The translations under genes were made by a program, and so were the position numbers. The notes under the pieces are model-generated. The model was not told the origin of the DNA, made no database searches, and saw nothing but the letters and a program-made list of their open reading frames with translations. A DNA stretch of 64,000 bases from positions 372,001 through 436,000 of the forward strand of contig NZ_OY782493.1 of assembly GCF_963677715.1 (NCBI RefSeq), read 5' to 3'. The stretch is from an uncultured Bacteroides sp. GTDB taxonomy: Bacteria; Bacteroidota; Bacteroidia; Bacteroidales; Bacteroidaceae. The first letter of the stretch is position 1, and each line of letters starts with the position of its first letter. This document shows, piece after piece, positions 15,722 to 24,711 of this stretch.

Positions 15722-16903
15722 TTATTTAATGTTATCCAAATATGTTTCTATATCTTTATCTCCACGGCCGGATACGGTAAGCACTACTACATCTTTTGGG
15801 CCGAAATCTATTTTTTTCAGGGCTCCTAGTGCATGAGCTGATTCCAATGCGGGAATAATACCTTCCAAGCGGGTTAATTCGTATGCGGCACTGATAGCTT
15901 CATCATCATTAATAGCTAAGACTGTTGCCCTGTGCTGTGCGGCCAGATTGGCATGAATGGGCCCAATGCCCGGATAATCAAGTCCGGCAGAAATGGAATA
16001 GGGTTCTTCTATTTGTCCGTCTTCATTTTGAATAACAAATGTGCACGCACCATGTATAATCCCCATTTTACCAAGTTGAATGGTAGCAGCCGTCATGCCT
16101 GTTTCTATGCCTTTTCCTCCGGCTTCGGCCAATACTATCTTTACACGCTCGTCGTTTATATAATGGTAGATGGTTCCGGCGGCATTGCTTCCCCCACCTA
16201 CACAGGCCACCAGATAATCGGGGTATTCGCGCCCTTCTTTTTCGATAAGTTGTTTTTTTATCTCTTCGCTGATAACCGATTGCAGTCGTGCTACCATGTC
16301 GGGGTAAGGATGAGGACCTACCGTAGAGCCAATAATGTAAAACGTATCTGCCGGATGGCAGCACCAATCGCGTATGGCCTCATTTGTTGCATCTTTCAAC
16401 GTCATGTTTCCTGAAGTAACAGGAATAACGGTAGCACCCAGCATCTTCATCTTTTCTACATTGATGTGCTGTCTTTCCACATCCGTTTTTCCCATGTAAA
16501 CAATGCACTCCATGTTCATTAATGCACATACGGTAGCCGTTGCCACACCATGTTGACCAGCTCCTGTTTCGGCTATAATACGTTTTTTGCCCATGCGTCT
16601 GGCGAGTAATATCTGCCCTATGGTATTATTAATTTTGTGAGCACCTGTGTGGTTCAAATCTTCTCGTTTTAGATATATTTTGCACCCGTATTGTGCAGAT
16701 AGGCGCTTGGCTAAGTAGAGTGGAGAGGGACGGCCTACATAGTCTCTTAGTAATTGTTCAAATTCTTGTTTGAAATCGTCACTCTGCAATACATCCAGGT
16801 AGGTGTTCTTTAAATCTTCTACACATTTATAAAGAATTTCAGGGACGTATGCACCACCAAATTCTCCGTAATAACCATCTTTGTCTACTAAATAAGTCTT
16901 CAT
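15722..16903 (-). CDS. trpB: Tryptophan synthase beta subunit
   Basis: 393 aa, the usual length for TrpB1. It joins indole and serine with [12 protein letters not shown] opens the protein. The PLP lysine lies in [15 protein letters not shown] (near residue 88), with [13 protein letters not shown] (near 111) and the phosphate loop [10 protein letters not shown] (near 233). [11 protein letters not shown] is also conserved. As the first structural gene, it follows directly behind the leader-peptide/terminator region, so it and all six downstream genes come under that control. Confidence 0.97.
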   Translation of the reverse strand: MKTYLVDKDGYYGEFGGAYVPEILYKCVEDLKNTYLDVLQSDDFKQEFEQLLRDYVGRPSPLYLAKRLSAQYGCKIYLKREDLNHTGAHKINNTIGQILLARRMGKKRIIAETGAGQHGVATATVCALMNMECIVYMGKTDVERQHINVEKMKMLGATVIPVTSGNMTLKDATNEAIRDWCCHPADTFYIIGSTVGPHPYPDMVARLQSVISEEIKKQLIEKEGREYPDYLVACVGGGSNAAGTIYHYINDERVKIVLAEAGGKGIETGMTAATIQLGKMGIIHGACTFVIQNEDGQIEEPYSISAGLDYPGIGPIHANLAAQHRATVLAINDDEAISAAYELTRLEGIIPALESAHALGALKKIDFGPKDVVVLTVSGRGDKDIETYLDNIK

Positions 16904-16946
16904 ATTACTACTATATATATTGTTACTGTATTTAAATAAAAAGAAA

Positions 16947-16974
16947 GAGCCCCATCGCAGGTGCGACGGGGCTC
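16947..16974 (-). terminator. Attenuator terminator before trpB
   Basis: A 13-bp stem (16962-16974 with 16947-16959, one G-U pair, tiny loop) is followed on the minus strand by a U-rich tract (TTTCTTTTTATTT). It sits 42 nt downstream of the leader-peptide stop and 44 nt before trpB, where a regulated terminator is expected. The alternative antiterminator pairing is not obvious by eye; GGTGGCG over the Trp codons could partly pair with the CGCACC of the terminator's 5' arm and loop. Confidence 0.85.
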
Positions 16975-17016
16975 TTAGTTATATTTTACTATTAGTATAT
17001 ATACGAGACAGGTACC

Positions 17017-17079
17017 TTACGACTTTTTTAAAAGTTGCAAGAAACGCCACCAACATGCATTTACTAATATCGTTCTCAT
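17017..17079 (-). CDS. trpL: trp operon leader peptide with tandem Trp codons
   Basis: A 20-codon reading frame reads MRTILVNACWWRFLQLLKKS and stops with TAA. Two adjacent TGG codons lie at positions 10 and 11. Tryptophan is rare, so a double Trp codon in a 20-codon frame placed between the promoter and a strong terminator is a specific signature of ribosome-mediated attenuation. The start lies about 17 nt after the predicted transcription start. When charged tRNA-Trp is scarce, the ribosome should stall at the Trp pair and favour read-through into trpB-E-G-D-C-F-A. A longer overlapping frame (16979-17227) lacks these properties. Confidence 0.88.
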   Translation of the reverse strand: MRTILVNACWWRFLQLLKKS

Positions 17080-17102
17080 TGTATTTTGCTTCTATCTGGC
17101 GG

Positions 17103-17134
17103 CAAATATAGAAACATTGTTTTAAATAACAAAA
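17103..17134 (-). promoter_or_regulatory. Promoter of the trp operon
   Basis: On the minus strand TTTG (17130-17133), preceded by another T, is followed after exactly 19 nt by TATATTTG (17103-17110). Both match the Bacteroides -33/-7 consensus. The predicted transcript starts near 17096, just before the leader peptide. Confidence 0.85.
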
Positions 17135-17328
17135 CATTTGTGACTTTTTTTGTTTAGTGGTTTGAATATGAATAAAACATTTTATCATTTTGGCTGTTTT
17201 AAGTCTATAAGAGGAAATTCGGAACATAATTTGCTGTGTGTTAAGTTATGATTCTGTTTTAAGCTATTGTTTGGCGGAAGTGGCATTGAAATAATATATG
17301 TTTGAGTAAAAATCAATCTTTTTAATAT

Positions 17329-18474
17329 ATGTATAATTTTGTTTTTCAAAATCCCGTAAAGCTAATAATGGGCAAGGGAATGATTGCTGAGTTGAGTAAG
17401 GAAATACCTTCTGATAAGCGTGTGATGATAACCTTTGGTGGTGGAAGTGTTAAGAATAATGGCGTGTATGATCAAGTAAAAGAGGCACTCAAGGATTATG
17501 ATACTGTCGAATTCTGGGGCATTGAGCCCAATCCCTCCATTGAAACGCTTCGCAAGGCTATTGTGCTTGGCAAGGAGAAGAAAGTTGACTTTTTACTGGC
17601 GGTAGGAGGTGGTTCTGTTGTTGATGGAACGAAATTGATCGCTGCGGGTTTGCTCTATGACGGAGATGCGTGGGATTTGGTGCTTGCCCATGAGCCAATA
17701 TTAAAAACCGTACCTTTGGCCACCGTACTTACACTTCCTGCCACAGGCTCGGAAATGAATAATGGCGCTGTTATTTCGTGTCGCAAAACAAAAGAAAAAT
17801 ATCCGTTCTCTGCAGGTTATCCTGTTTTTTCTATTCTTGATCCGGAAGTTACTTTCACTCTTCCTCCTCATCAGATAGCATGCGGCATAGCTGATACATT
17901 TGTACATGTGATGGAGCAGTATATGACAACAACCAGCCAATCACGTTTAATGGATCGGTGGTCGGAAGGCATTTTGCAAACATTGGTAGAAATTGCGCCG
18001 AAGATTCGTCAAAATCAACTTGATTATCAATTAATGGCTGATTTTATGCTTTCTGCTACAATGGCATTAAATGGTTTTATTTCTCTTGGTGTATCGCAAG
18101 ATTGGGCCACTCATATGATTGGTCATGAACTTACAGCACTTCATGGACTTTCGCATGGTCATACATTAGCTATTGTTTTTCCGGGTACATTACGCATTTT
18201 ACGTGATTTTAAAGGAGATAAGATTTTGCAATATGGCGAGCGTGTATGGAATATAACTTCCGGCTCGCGTGACGAGCGTATTGATGCGATTATTTTACGC
18301 ACGGAAGAATTTTTCCGTTCACTTGGTCTTACTACCCGCTTGAATCAGGAAAGAATAGGTTTGGATACAATTGATGAAATAGAACGTCGTTTTAATATTC
18401 GTAACGCTGCTTACGGTGAGAATAGCAATGTTACCGGTAAAATGGCAAGAACAATTTTAGAAAGTTGCTTATAA
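17329..18474 (+). CDS. Iron-containing alcohol dehydrogenase (YqhD/BDH-like)
   Basis: 381 aa. An NAD(P)H-dependent alcohol/aldehyde oxidoreductase of the group III (iron) family. VGGGSVVDGTKLIAAG (about 92-107) is the nucleotide-binding signature. Metal ligands appear in CGIADTFVHVMEQYM (Asp and His near 190) and in HELTALHGLSHGHTLAIVFPG (His residues near 260-275). Length and N-terminus (FVFQNPVKLIMGKG) are closest to the YqhD/butanol dehydrogenase branch, usually NADPH-preferring and active on aldehydes. Substrate is not defined by context: it is monocistronic, divergent from the trp operon, with its own terminator. Confidence 0.92.
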   Translation: MYNFVFQNPVKLIMGKGMIAELSKEIPSDKRVMITFGGGSVKNNGVYDQVKEALKDYDTVEFWGIEPNPSIETLRKAIVLGKEKKVDFLLAVGGGSVVDGTKLIAAGLLYDGDAWDLVLAHEPILKTVPLATVLTLPATGSEMNNGAVISCRKTKEKYPFSAGYPVFSILDPEVTFTLPPHQIACGIADTFVHVMEQYMTTTSQSRLMDRWSEGILQTLVEIAPKIRQNQLDYQLMADFMLSATMALNGFISLGVSQDWATHMIGHELTALHGLSHGHTLAIVFPGTLRILRDFKGDKILQYGERVWNITSGSRDERIDAIILRTEEFFRSLGLTTRLNQERIGLDTIDEIERRFNIRNAAYGENSNVTGKMARTILESCL

Positions 18475-18481
18475 TTTTAAG

Positions 18482-18549
18482 AAACCGTTTTGACTTTTAT
18501 GAATTTCTTGACTAATTTGCTCTTTAATGAAAGTCAAAGCGGTTTTTCT
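18482..18549 (+). terminator. Terminator of the alcohol dehydrogenase gene
   Basis: A 16-nt arm (18482-18497) pairs with 18530-18545 with one G-T pair. The 32-nt loop is long, and the right arm runs into TTTTT. Confidence 0.75.
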
Positions 18550-18601
18550 AAATAGTTTATTGGATATGTAATATCGTAATTAATTTAAAAATGGAAGATA
18601 T

Positions 18602-19168
18602 ATGAAGGCAATAAATAGTTCTCTGATACGAATAGTTTTTGCTCTTATTATTGGCTTGGTTTTAATTATATGGCCTGATGCTGCCGCCGATTATATAGTT
18701 ATTACAGTAGGAATTTTGTTTATTATTCCGGGGGCGATTGTCACTATTGGCTATTTTGCAAGGAAGTCTGTTCCGGAAACTTCTCGTCGTTTCCCTATAG
18801 AAGGGGTAGGAAGTTTTCTTTTGGGATTATGGCTCGTTATTATGCCCGGTTTTTTTGCTAACGTGCTGATGTTTCTTTTAGGTTTTATTTTAATAGTGGG
18901 CGGCATTCAGCAAATAACATCGCTTGTTATTGCCCGGCAATGGATTACTGTATCTGCTTCTTTTTACATTATACCTATTCTTATTCTTTTAGCAGGGATC
19001 TCAGTACTCTTTTATCCTACCCAAACACGAAATACAGCTTTTATTATTATTGGCATAACAAGCTTAGTCTATGCTTTTTCCGAATTACTGAATTGGTTGA
19101 AGTTTCTTCGTTTCAAACCAAAACCATCCGTTTCTAGCGAGGTTGTTGATGCTGAATTTATTGATTGA
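18602..19168 (+). CDS. HdeD/DUF308-family membrane protein
   Basis: 188 aa, an integral inner-membrane protein. About six hydrophobic helices appear in pairs: IRIVFALIIGLVLIIWP, YIVITVGILFIIPGAIV, VGSFLLGLWLVIMPGFF, NVLMFLLGFILIVGGIQ, FYIIPILILLAGISVLF and NTAFIIIGITSLVYAFS. The repeated W-P/G-x-hydrophobic pattern is characteristic of HdeD-like (DUF308) proteins, linked to acid or envelope stress in enterics. The C-terminal ~25 residues are hydrophilic. No partner gene is adjacent, so the physiological role is not known. Confidence 0.85.
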   Translation: MKAINSSLIRIVFALIIGLVLIIWPDAAADYIVITVGILFIIPGAIVTIGYFARKSVPETSRRFPIEGVGSFLLGLWLVIMPGFFANVLMFLLGFILIVGGIQQITSLVIARQWITVSASFYIIPILILLAGISVLFYPTQTRNTAFIIIGITSLVYAFSELLNWLKFLRFKPKPSVSSEVVDAEFID

Positions 19169-19480
19169 AAACGGCTTATCTATAAATCATTTATTTGATG
19201 AAATTTTATTAGTATATGGTGAAAATAGAAATTAGTCAAAAACATATTGCTAATATTCCCGATATATCGTAATGCATATCTTGCATGAAGTTTTTCATTT
19301 GAATATCTCTTGCTTGTTTTACCAAATTAATGCACAATGCTTTCGTTCGCATACTGGTTCAAGAATAAAATGTAAAAGTGCTTATTTGAATTTTATTAAC
19401 AATTTTAGTAATACAATCTTTTTGTAATAGGCTATATACATGCTTATCTGTTCAAGCTGTGATAATGTCTGTATGTATAC

Positions 19481-19610
19481 TATTTTTGTAGTTTAAATCT
19501 GAATAACGAACCCGATTAGTTGCGGGAGATAGCACGGGAGTGTCTTTTTGGTTTATGAAATTGCAAATGTTTTATCTATTGATTATCAGTATTCTAACTC
19601 AAATCGGGAG
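19481..19610 (+). other. Promoter-like element followed by structured non-coding stretch
   Basis: TATTTTTG (19481-19488) matches the -7 consensus, but no open frame follows. Downstream, CCCGATT (19511-19517) can pair with AATCGGG (19602-19608), and CGGGAGTG occurs twice (near 19535 and 19605). This could be a small RNA or debris. The remainder of 19169-19480 holds no feature that I can support. Confidence 0.25.
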
Positions 19611-19626
19611 TGCTAAAAAAGGGGGA

Positions 19627-20207
19627 TAGGGTTCACAAGGTTCAGGGTTCACCTATGGGTGGTGAGTCGTGCGAGGGATCAGGTAAGGAAGAGGATGATT
19701 TGTTGGGATAAGTAACAAGTTAATGATCGATTTGCCTTTCTATTAGGAAGAGGGGTGCAATTATCTTTTTGTCTTTCTGAAAACGCAACAAATATGGTCG
19801 GGATATTCATGAACGAAATATGCTTCTCATGAGCATGATAGATAGCTGAGATGAACACCACTCTTTTCTATGTGTGCTTTAACTATGATCGGCAGGAAAT
19901 ACCCCCCCCCGCAACTGTATTACGTTTGTATGGCTCCCGCTACAAGTGGACAGGGAATCTTATTGCAACTCTTGAATGTATTCTATCTAAATAGAAAGTA
20001 TTCTAGCTGTTTTTGATGTTATTTTTTACCTACGTCAGATTTCTACAGGCAGGGTTCATTTTATCCTTCTCAATGAGTTCATGCAAGGCATTGCCCAATG
20101 GCTATTAAGACGAATTATGCCGGTAATAAAGGGTTTAAGCACATTAAACAGAAAAATGCACGTACGGTGTACCACCCAAAGGTGAACCCTGAACCCTGTG
20201 AACCCTA
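19627..20207. mobile_element. MITE-like element with 37-bp terminal inverted repeats
   Basis: A 37-bp sequence at 19627-19663 recurs inverted at 20171-20207 with 35 of 37 positions identical. The repeats begin and end with TA, as in elements with TA target sites. Each contains three GGTTCA units. The 507-bp interior has no credible gene (longest frame 60 codons) and a C9 run at 19902-19910. Size, inverted ends and lack of transposase fit a miniature non-autonomous element, or two solo repeats flanking a decayed gene. No parent transposase is in the window. Confidence 0.6.
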
Positions 20208-20451
20208 ATGCTCTCTTAAAAAAGATTCAAATGCGGCTATCTTGTAATTATTAATTTAAATTTATTCATTCTATGACATCATTAAATTTCAAATGAATAG
20301 CTTCATTCAACCTGAAATCCCTAGGTGTTTCAGGGAAAGACTTAGGTGTTTTTAGAAAACCTGGAAGACTTTTTTTTATTTTACTGCGTCTGCTTAGTTT
20401 CTTATGATATCTGAAGAGTGATTTTTCGTATTGTGTTAGGTATATAAAAAG
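20208..20451. other. Non-coding stretch with short hairpins
   Basis: CCTGAAA (20311-20317) pairs with TTTCAGG (20328-20334). A nearby AGGTGTTTTTAGAAAACCT segment is followed by a T8 tract (20371-20378), a plus-strand terminator-like layout with no gene in front of it. The motif TTAGGTGTTT/CTAGGTGTTT occurs twice (20321-20330 and 20342-20351). No gene is seen here. Confidence 0.3.
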
Positions 20452-20483
20452 AGGAGAGGACTACCTCACGGCACTCCTCTCCT
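20452..20483 (-). terminator. Terminator of glnN
   Basis: AGGAGAGGA (20452-20460) and TCCTCTCCT (20475-20483) form a perfect 9-bp stem with a 14-nt loop. On the minus strand it is followed by CTTTTTATATA, 60 nt after the glnN stop. Confidence 0.85.
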
Positions 20484-20542
20484 GCAAACTTAAAACAACC
20501 AACAAAAGAAATAGATAATCGTTAAATTACCTATTTTTTTCT

Positions 20543-22732
20543 TTATCTTATAAATAAGAGTTCTCTGTATTTAGGAAGAGTCCATATTTGATCATCAACA
20601 ATAAGCTCCAGCTTATCGATATGATAGCGGATTTCTTCTAACATTGGGACGATTTTATCATGATACTCAATTGCTTTTTCGCGTTCACATTCTATCTTGT
20701 TGGCTACTTTGCGAGTTTCAATCATTGCGTCAACATGTTCCATGATGAAAGCTGTGCGATTGGCTATTTCTTCGATAAGTTCCATGTTTTTGGCAGATAG
20801 TTTGGTAGCCTTATCTCCAGGGAACAAATCTTTCATCTTGTATACATTGTCAATCAAATCACTTTGGTATTGTGTAGCGACAGGAATAATATGATTCATG
20901 GCTAAATCACCTAATACACGTGCTTCAATTTGAATTTTCTTTGTGTAGGTTTCCCATTTTACTTCGTTACGTGCTTCTAATTCTTTTTTAGTCAACACAC
21001 CGCTAAGCTCGAACATAGCTATAGATTCTGGCTTTAAGTAGTTGTCAAAGATAACAGGAACACTTGTTTCACAATCCAAACCACGTTTTTCAGCCTCTAC
21101 TTTCCATTCATCGCTGTAGCCGTTGCCATCAAAATGAATCGCTTTGCATTCTTTGATGTAACCACGTACAATTTCAAGAATAGCTGAAATCTTAGGTTCG
21201 CCTTTTTCGACAAGAGCGTCTACATCTTTTTTAAACTTGATTAATTGTTCGGCAAGAGCTGCATTAAGTACAATCATTGCTGATGCACAGTTTGCTTCGG
21301 AACCTACTGCACGAAATTCAAAACGATTTCCGGTGAAAGCAAAAGGAGAAGTACGGTTACGATCAGTGTTGTCTATTAACAATTCGGGAATTTGAGGTAT
21401 ATCAAGTTTTAATCCTTGTTTACCACTCAGACTAATTAAGTCATCTTTAGTGCTTTCCTCAATGTGTTTCAATACTTGAGATAGTTGCTTACCTAAAAAA
21501 GATGAGATAATTGCGGGAGGTGCTTCATTGGCTCCCAAACGGTGAGCGTTAGTTGCACTGGAGATGCTGGCTTTCAATACACCGTTGTGTTTGTAAACAG
21601 CCATGAGGGTATTTACTATAAATGTAATGAAACGAAGATTGTCTTCCGGCGTTTTACCCGGACCCATCAAAAGAATGCCCGTATCAGTTCCAAGTGACCA
21701 GTTATTGTGTTTACCTGAGCCATTAATGCCTTTAAATGGCTTTTCGTGTAACAGTACACGGAATCCATGGCGGCGAGAAACTTTACGCATTACAGCCATG
21801 ATGAGCATGTTGTGATCCACAGCTAAATTACATTCTTCATAAATAGGAGCTAATTCAAATTGATTAGGTGCAACCTCATTATGACGAGTCTTTACAGGTA
21901 TGCCGAGTTTTAATGACTCAATTTCAAGTTCTTTCATGAATGCGGCCACACGTGTTGGAATTGCACCGAAGTAATGATCTTCTAATTGCTGATTTTTAGC
22001 ACTGTCGTGTCCCATTAAGGTACGTCCTGTAAGTAGTAAGTCAGGACGAGCTGCGTATAATCCTTCGTCAACAAGGAAATATTCTTGTTCCCATCCTAAA
22101 TATGCAACTACTTTGTTTACATCGGGATTGAAATAGCGACATACATCAACAGCAGCTTTGTCAACAGCTCTCAGTGCTTTTAGAAGTGGTGCCTTATAAT
22201 CTAATGACTCTCCTGTATAAGCAATAAAAATGGTAGGAATACAAAGAGTATCATCTATAATAAATGCGGGAGAAGAGGGATCCCAAGCAGAGTAACCTCT
22301 AGCTTCAAATGTGTTGCGAATGCCACCATTAGGAAAGCTTGATGCATCTGGCTCTTGTTGTACAAGTAGTTTTCCTGAAAATTCTTCCATCATACCGCCT
22401 TTGCCATCGTGTTCTACAAAAGCATCATGTTTTTCGGCTGTTCCTTCTGTTAAAGGGTGAAACCAGTGTGTATAATGTGTTACACCCATTTCGGTTGCCC
22501 ATTTCTTCATGCCTGCTGCTATGTCGTCTGCAATGGAACGATCTAACGGAGAACCGTTATCAATAGCATCAATAAGTTTCTCGTATACCTTGCTTGGAAG
22601 GTATTTAAACATTTTCGCACGATTGAAGACATACTTTCCGAAGTATTCTGACGGGCGTTCTGCCGGCACAGGTACTTCCACTGCTTTCTTTTTGAAAGCT
22701 GTCTCTACTACTCTGAATCTTAGTTTTGACAT
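20543..22732 (-). CDS. glnN: Type III glutamine synthetase
   Basis: 729 aa, the length of GSIII, much larger than GSI. It makes glutamine from glutamate and ammonia with ATP in the cytoplasm. Conserved blocks include GWEQEYFLVDE (near 222), RHNEVAPNQFELAPIYEE (near 288), and the ATP/glutamate-binding HEKPFKGINGSGKHNNWSLG (near 331-350). NRTSPFAFTGNRFEFRAVG follows near 459. GSIII was first described from Bacteroides, which supports the lineage. It sits downstream of the ammonium transporter and P-II gene, all on the minus strand, separated from amt by 116 nt that contain a hairpin. Confidence 0.97.
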   Translation of the reverse strand: MSKLRFRVVETAFKKKAVEVPVPAERPSEYFGKYVFNRAKMFKYLPSKVYEKLIDAIDNGSPLDRSIADDIAAGMKKWATEMGVTHYTHWFHPLTEGTAEKHDAFVEHDGKGGMMEEFSGKLLVQQEPDASSFPNGGIRNTFEARGYSAWDPSSPAFIIDDTLCIPTIFIAYTGESLDYKAPLLKALRAVDKAAVDVCRYFNPDVNKVVAYLGWEQEYFLVDEGLYAARPDLLLTGRTLMGHDSAKNQQLEDHYFGAIPTRVAAFMKELEIESLKLGIPVKTRHNEVAPNQFELAPIYEECNLAVDHNMLIMAVMRKVSRRHGFRVLLHEKPFKGINGSGKHNNWSLGTDTGILLMGPGKTPEDNLRFITFIVNTLMAVYKHNGVLKASISSATNAHRLGANEAPPAIISSFLGKQLSQVLKHIEESTKDDLISLSGKQGLKLDIPQIPELLIDNTDRNRTSPFAFTGNRFEFRAVGSEANCASAMIVLNAALAEQLIKFKKDVDALVEKGEPKISAILEIVRGYIKECKAIHFDGNGYSDEWKVEAEKRGLDCETSVPVIFDNYLKPESIAMFELSGVLTKKELEARNEVKWETYTKKIQIEARVLGDLAMNHIIPVATQYQSDLIDNVYKMKDLFPGDKATKLSAKNMELIEEIANRTAFIMEHVDAMIETRKVANKIECEREKAIEYHDKIVPMLEEIRYHIDKLELIVDDQIWTLPKYRELLFIR

Positions 22733-22802
22733 AATACTACCTAATTTTGATTTGTTGTTAAATATGTTAGAGTAAAAATCCTCTAATTGGTTTATACCTT
22801 GT

Positions 22803-22832
22803 TCCCGGAAAGGCGATCAAACCCGTCCGGGA
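22803..22832. other. Hairpin between amt and glnN
   Basis: TCCCGG (22803-22808) pairs with CCGGGA (22827-22832) around an 18-nt loop. The T-run follows on the plus strand, so in the minus-strand mRNA it is preceded by A's, not followed by U's. It is therefore more likely an mRNA-processing or stability hairpin than a terminator. Confidence 0.4.
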
Positions 22833-22848
22833 TGTTTTTTATTAATTA

Positions 22849-24279
22849 TCAGTTATAAGCAGATTCACCATGCTCATAAATATCGAGTCCTTCTTCTTCG
22901 ATGCGAGCCGGAACACGGAGACCGTGAACAGCATTAAGTATTTTGAATAAAATAAAGCCCATTCCGGCAGCCCATAGCCCGATAACTACGGCACCAAATA
23001 TCTGAGCTTCCAGAAGTCCTGCACCACCACCAAAAAGCAATCCTCCGTTAGTAGCAAAAAAGCCGGTCAACACAGTGCCTAGGAATCCACAAACTCCGTG
23101 AACTGATGAGGCTCCGACTGGATCGTCTATTTTAAGTGTTTTTTCAATAAATTCAACTGAATAAATCATTACTACACCGCAAATAGCGCCTATGATAACT
23201 GCACTTCCGGCAGATACGGCATCACAGCCGGCTGTGATGCCCACCAATCCTGCTAATATTCCATTAAGAGTAAGCGACAATGACGGTTTACCGAATTTCA
23301 TCCAGCTCACAGCCAAGGCTAAACACCCTCCTGCACAAGCCGCTAAATTTGTAGTAAGAAAAACATGTGAAATAGCGAAACGATCGGCTTCACCTGCTGC
23401 TGCCAGTTGAGATCCGGGGTTGAACCCAAACCATCCGAACCAGAGGATGAATACTCCTAGTGATGCAATCGTTAGACTATGCCCGGGGATAGCTCTGGAT
23501 TTACCTTCTTTACTGTATTTTCCAATACGTGGTCCTAAGATGGCTGCGCCAACCAAGGCTATCCATCCACCAACAGAATGAACAACAGTTGATCCGGCAA
23601 AGTCGTGGAAAGTAGCTCCGAAGGTGTTCATCATGAAGCTTCCTGCTTCACCGTTCATCAGCCAGCCACCACCCCATGTCCAGTGCCCTGAAACAGGATA
23701 AATTACTGCACTGATAAAGATTGTATATACAATGTACATGGAGAATTTAGTACGTTCTGCCATAGCTCCTGATACAATAGTTGCAGCTGTTGCACAGAAT
23801 ACGGTTTGGAAAATCAAGAATCCTTCTGTAGGTAGACTGCCATGATAGAAAGACAGGTCAAATATGTGAGGCATTCCTACAAAGCTTCCTACACCGAACA
23901 TCAAGCCGAATCCGATTGCCCAATAAAGAAGTGAGCCAAGTAGGAAGTCTACAAAGTTTTTCATTAGGATGTTTGCTGTATTCTTGGAACGGGTAAAACC
24001 AGCTTCCACTAAGGCAAATCCGGGCTGCATAAAAAATACAAGTGCAGCAGCTATTAACATCCATACGGTATTTAATCCTAAAACAAGGTCTCCTACAGTA
24101 TCTGGAGCCTTTTCGGCAGGAGCAACTACAGCAGCAGCCTCTGTTACAGCGGAGGATACAGCAGTACTATCTACAGCGGCAGAGTCTTGTGCAAATGCAC
24201 TGGTTGCGAAAAAGAATGCCATCATCAAGGCACCTGCCACCCACAGTTTCGCAATCGTATGTTTTTTATATCTATCCAT
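22849..24279 (-). CDS. amt: Ammonium transporter (Amt/MEP family)
   Basis: 476 aa. An N-terminal hydrophobic segment ending ATSAFA-Q (about 15-30) acts as a signal sequence, then a ~30-residue Ala-rich linker, then eleven membrane helices. The twin pore histidines lie in STVVHSVGGW (near 210) and ASSVHGVCGFLG (near 375). DFAGSTVVH and the ERTKFSMY segment are typical of Amt. It brings NH4+/NH3 across the inner membrane. It lies 44 nt after a P-II gene, whose product probably gates it, and upstream of glutamine synthetase, which consumes the ammonium. Confidence 0.96.
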   Translation of the reverse strand: MDRYKKHTIAKLWVAGALMMAFFFATSAFAQDSAAVDSTAVSSAVTEAAAVVAPAEKAPDTVGDLVLGLNTVWMLIAAALVFFMQPGFALVEAGFTRSKNTANILMKNFVDFLLGSLLYWAIGFGLMFGVGSFVGMPHIFDLSFYHGSLPTEGFLIFQTVFCATAATIVSGAMAERTKFSMYIVYTIFISAVIYPVSGHWTWGGGWLMNGEAGSFMMNTFGATFHDFAGSTVVHSVGGWIALVGAAILGPRIGKYSKEGKSRAIPGHSLTIASLGVFILWFGWFGFNPGSQLAAAGEADRFAISHVFLTTNLAACAGGCLALAVSWMKFGKPSLSLTLNGILAGLVGITAGCDAVSAGSAVIIGAICGVVMIYSVEFIEKTLKIDDPVGASSVHGVCGFLGTVLTGFFATNGGLLFGGGAGLLEAQIFGAVVIGLWAAGMGFILFKILNAVHGLRVPARIEEEGLDIYEHGESAYN

Positions 24280-24323
24280 AATTGTGTAATCTTATTTATT
24301 GATACCTATTGTTACATTAAGAT

Positions 24324-24680
24324 TTATTTTTCTTGTTCTGCATTATATAATGCAATGTCTCCCCGTTCTCCGGTACGAATTCTAATAGAATCGTCTATCG
24401 GTATGATGAAGATTCGTCCATCACCTATTTCACCGGTCTGGGCAGATTTAAGAATAGCTTGGACCGTTTTTTCTGTATTTTTGTCGCGTACAACAATAGA
24501 AATTAAAATTCTCTCAATATAACTGGTGTCATACACTACACCGCGGTAAATGCGCCCTTGTCTTGCTTTCCCTACACCTCTTACATCATAGTAAGAGAAC
24601 CATTCAATGTCCGCTTCAAGGAGTGCATCTTTCACTTCTTCGAACTTTGTTTTACGGATAATCGCTTCAATTTTTTTCAT
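24324..24680 (-). CDS. glnK: P-II family nitrogen regulatory protein
   Basis: 118 aa from the ATG at 24680; an upstream in-frame start at 24758 adds 26 residues outside the family and is rejected. MKKIEAIIRKTKFEEVKDAL is a typical P-II start, and GEIGDGRIFIIP (near 86-97) is the C-terminal signature. The T-loop segment (VGKARQGRIYRGVVYDTSYIE... read in parts) differs from enteric GlnB, and the uridylylated Tyr51 context (EYRGAEY) is not conserved, so control by uridylylation is doubtful. The gene directly precedes amt, the standard GlnK-AmtB pairing. It should sense ATP/ADP and 2-oxoglutarate and block Amt when nitrogen is plentiful. Confidence 0.93.
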   Translation of the reverse strand: MKKIEAIIRKTKFEEVKDALLEADIEWFSYYDVRGVGKARQGRIYRGVVYDTSYIERILISIVVRDKNTEKTVQAILKSAQTGEIGDGRIFIIPIDDSIRIRTGERGDIALYNAEQEK

Positions 24681-24711
24681 ATGCTTTAAAATTAGTATGT
24701 CGTAAACTAAA

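Noticed and set aside
15932..16414. 160-codon plus-strand and 99-codon minus-strand frames within trpB
   Set aside because: Both are out-of-frame shadows of trpB, a highly conserved gene.
16979..17227. 82-codon frame overlapping the trp leader
   Set aside because: It starts upstream of the predicted transcription start and shows no domain; the WW leader frame explains the region better.
19679..19861. 60-codon frame inside the MITE-like element, and peptide-like fragments near 20000-20130
   Set aside because: No promoter, no family resemblance and several stops; at most decayed coding sequence.
19902..19910. C9 run as a possible phase-variation tract
   Set aside because: It is not within a gene or a promoter.
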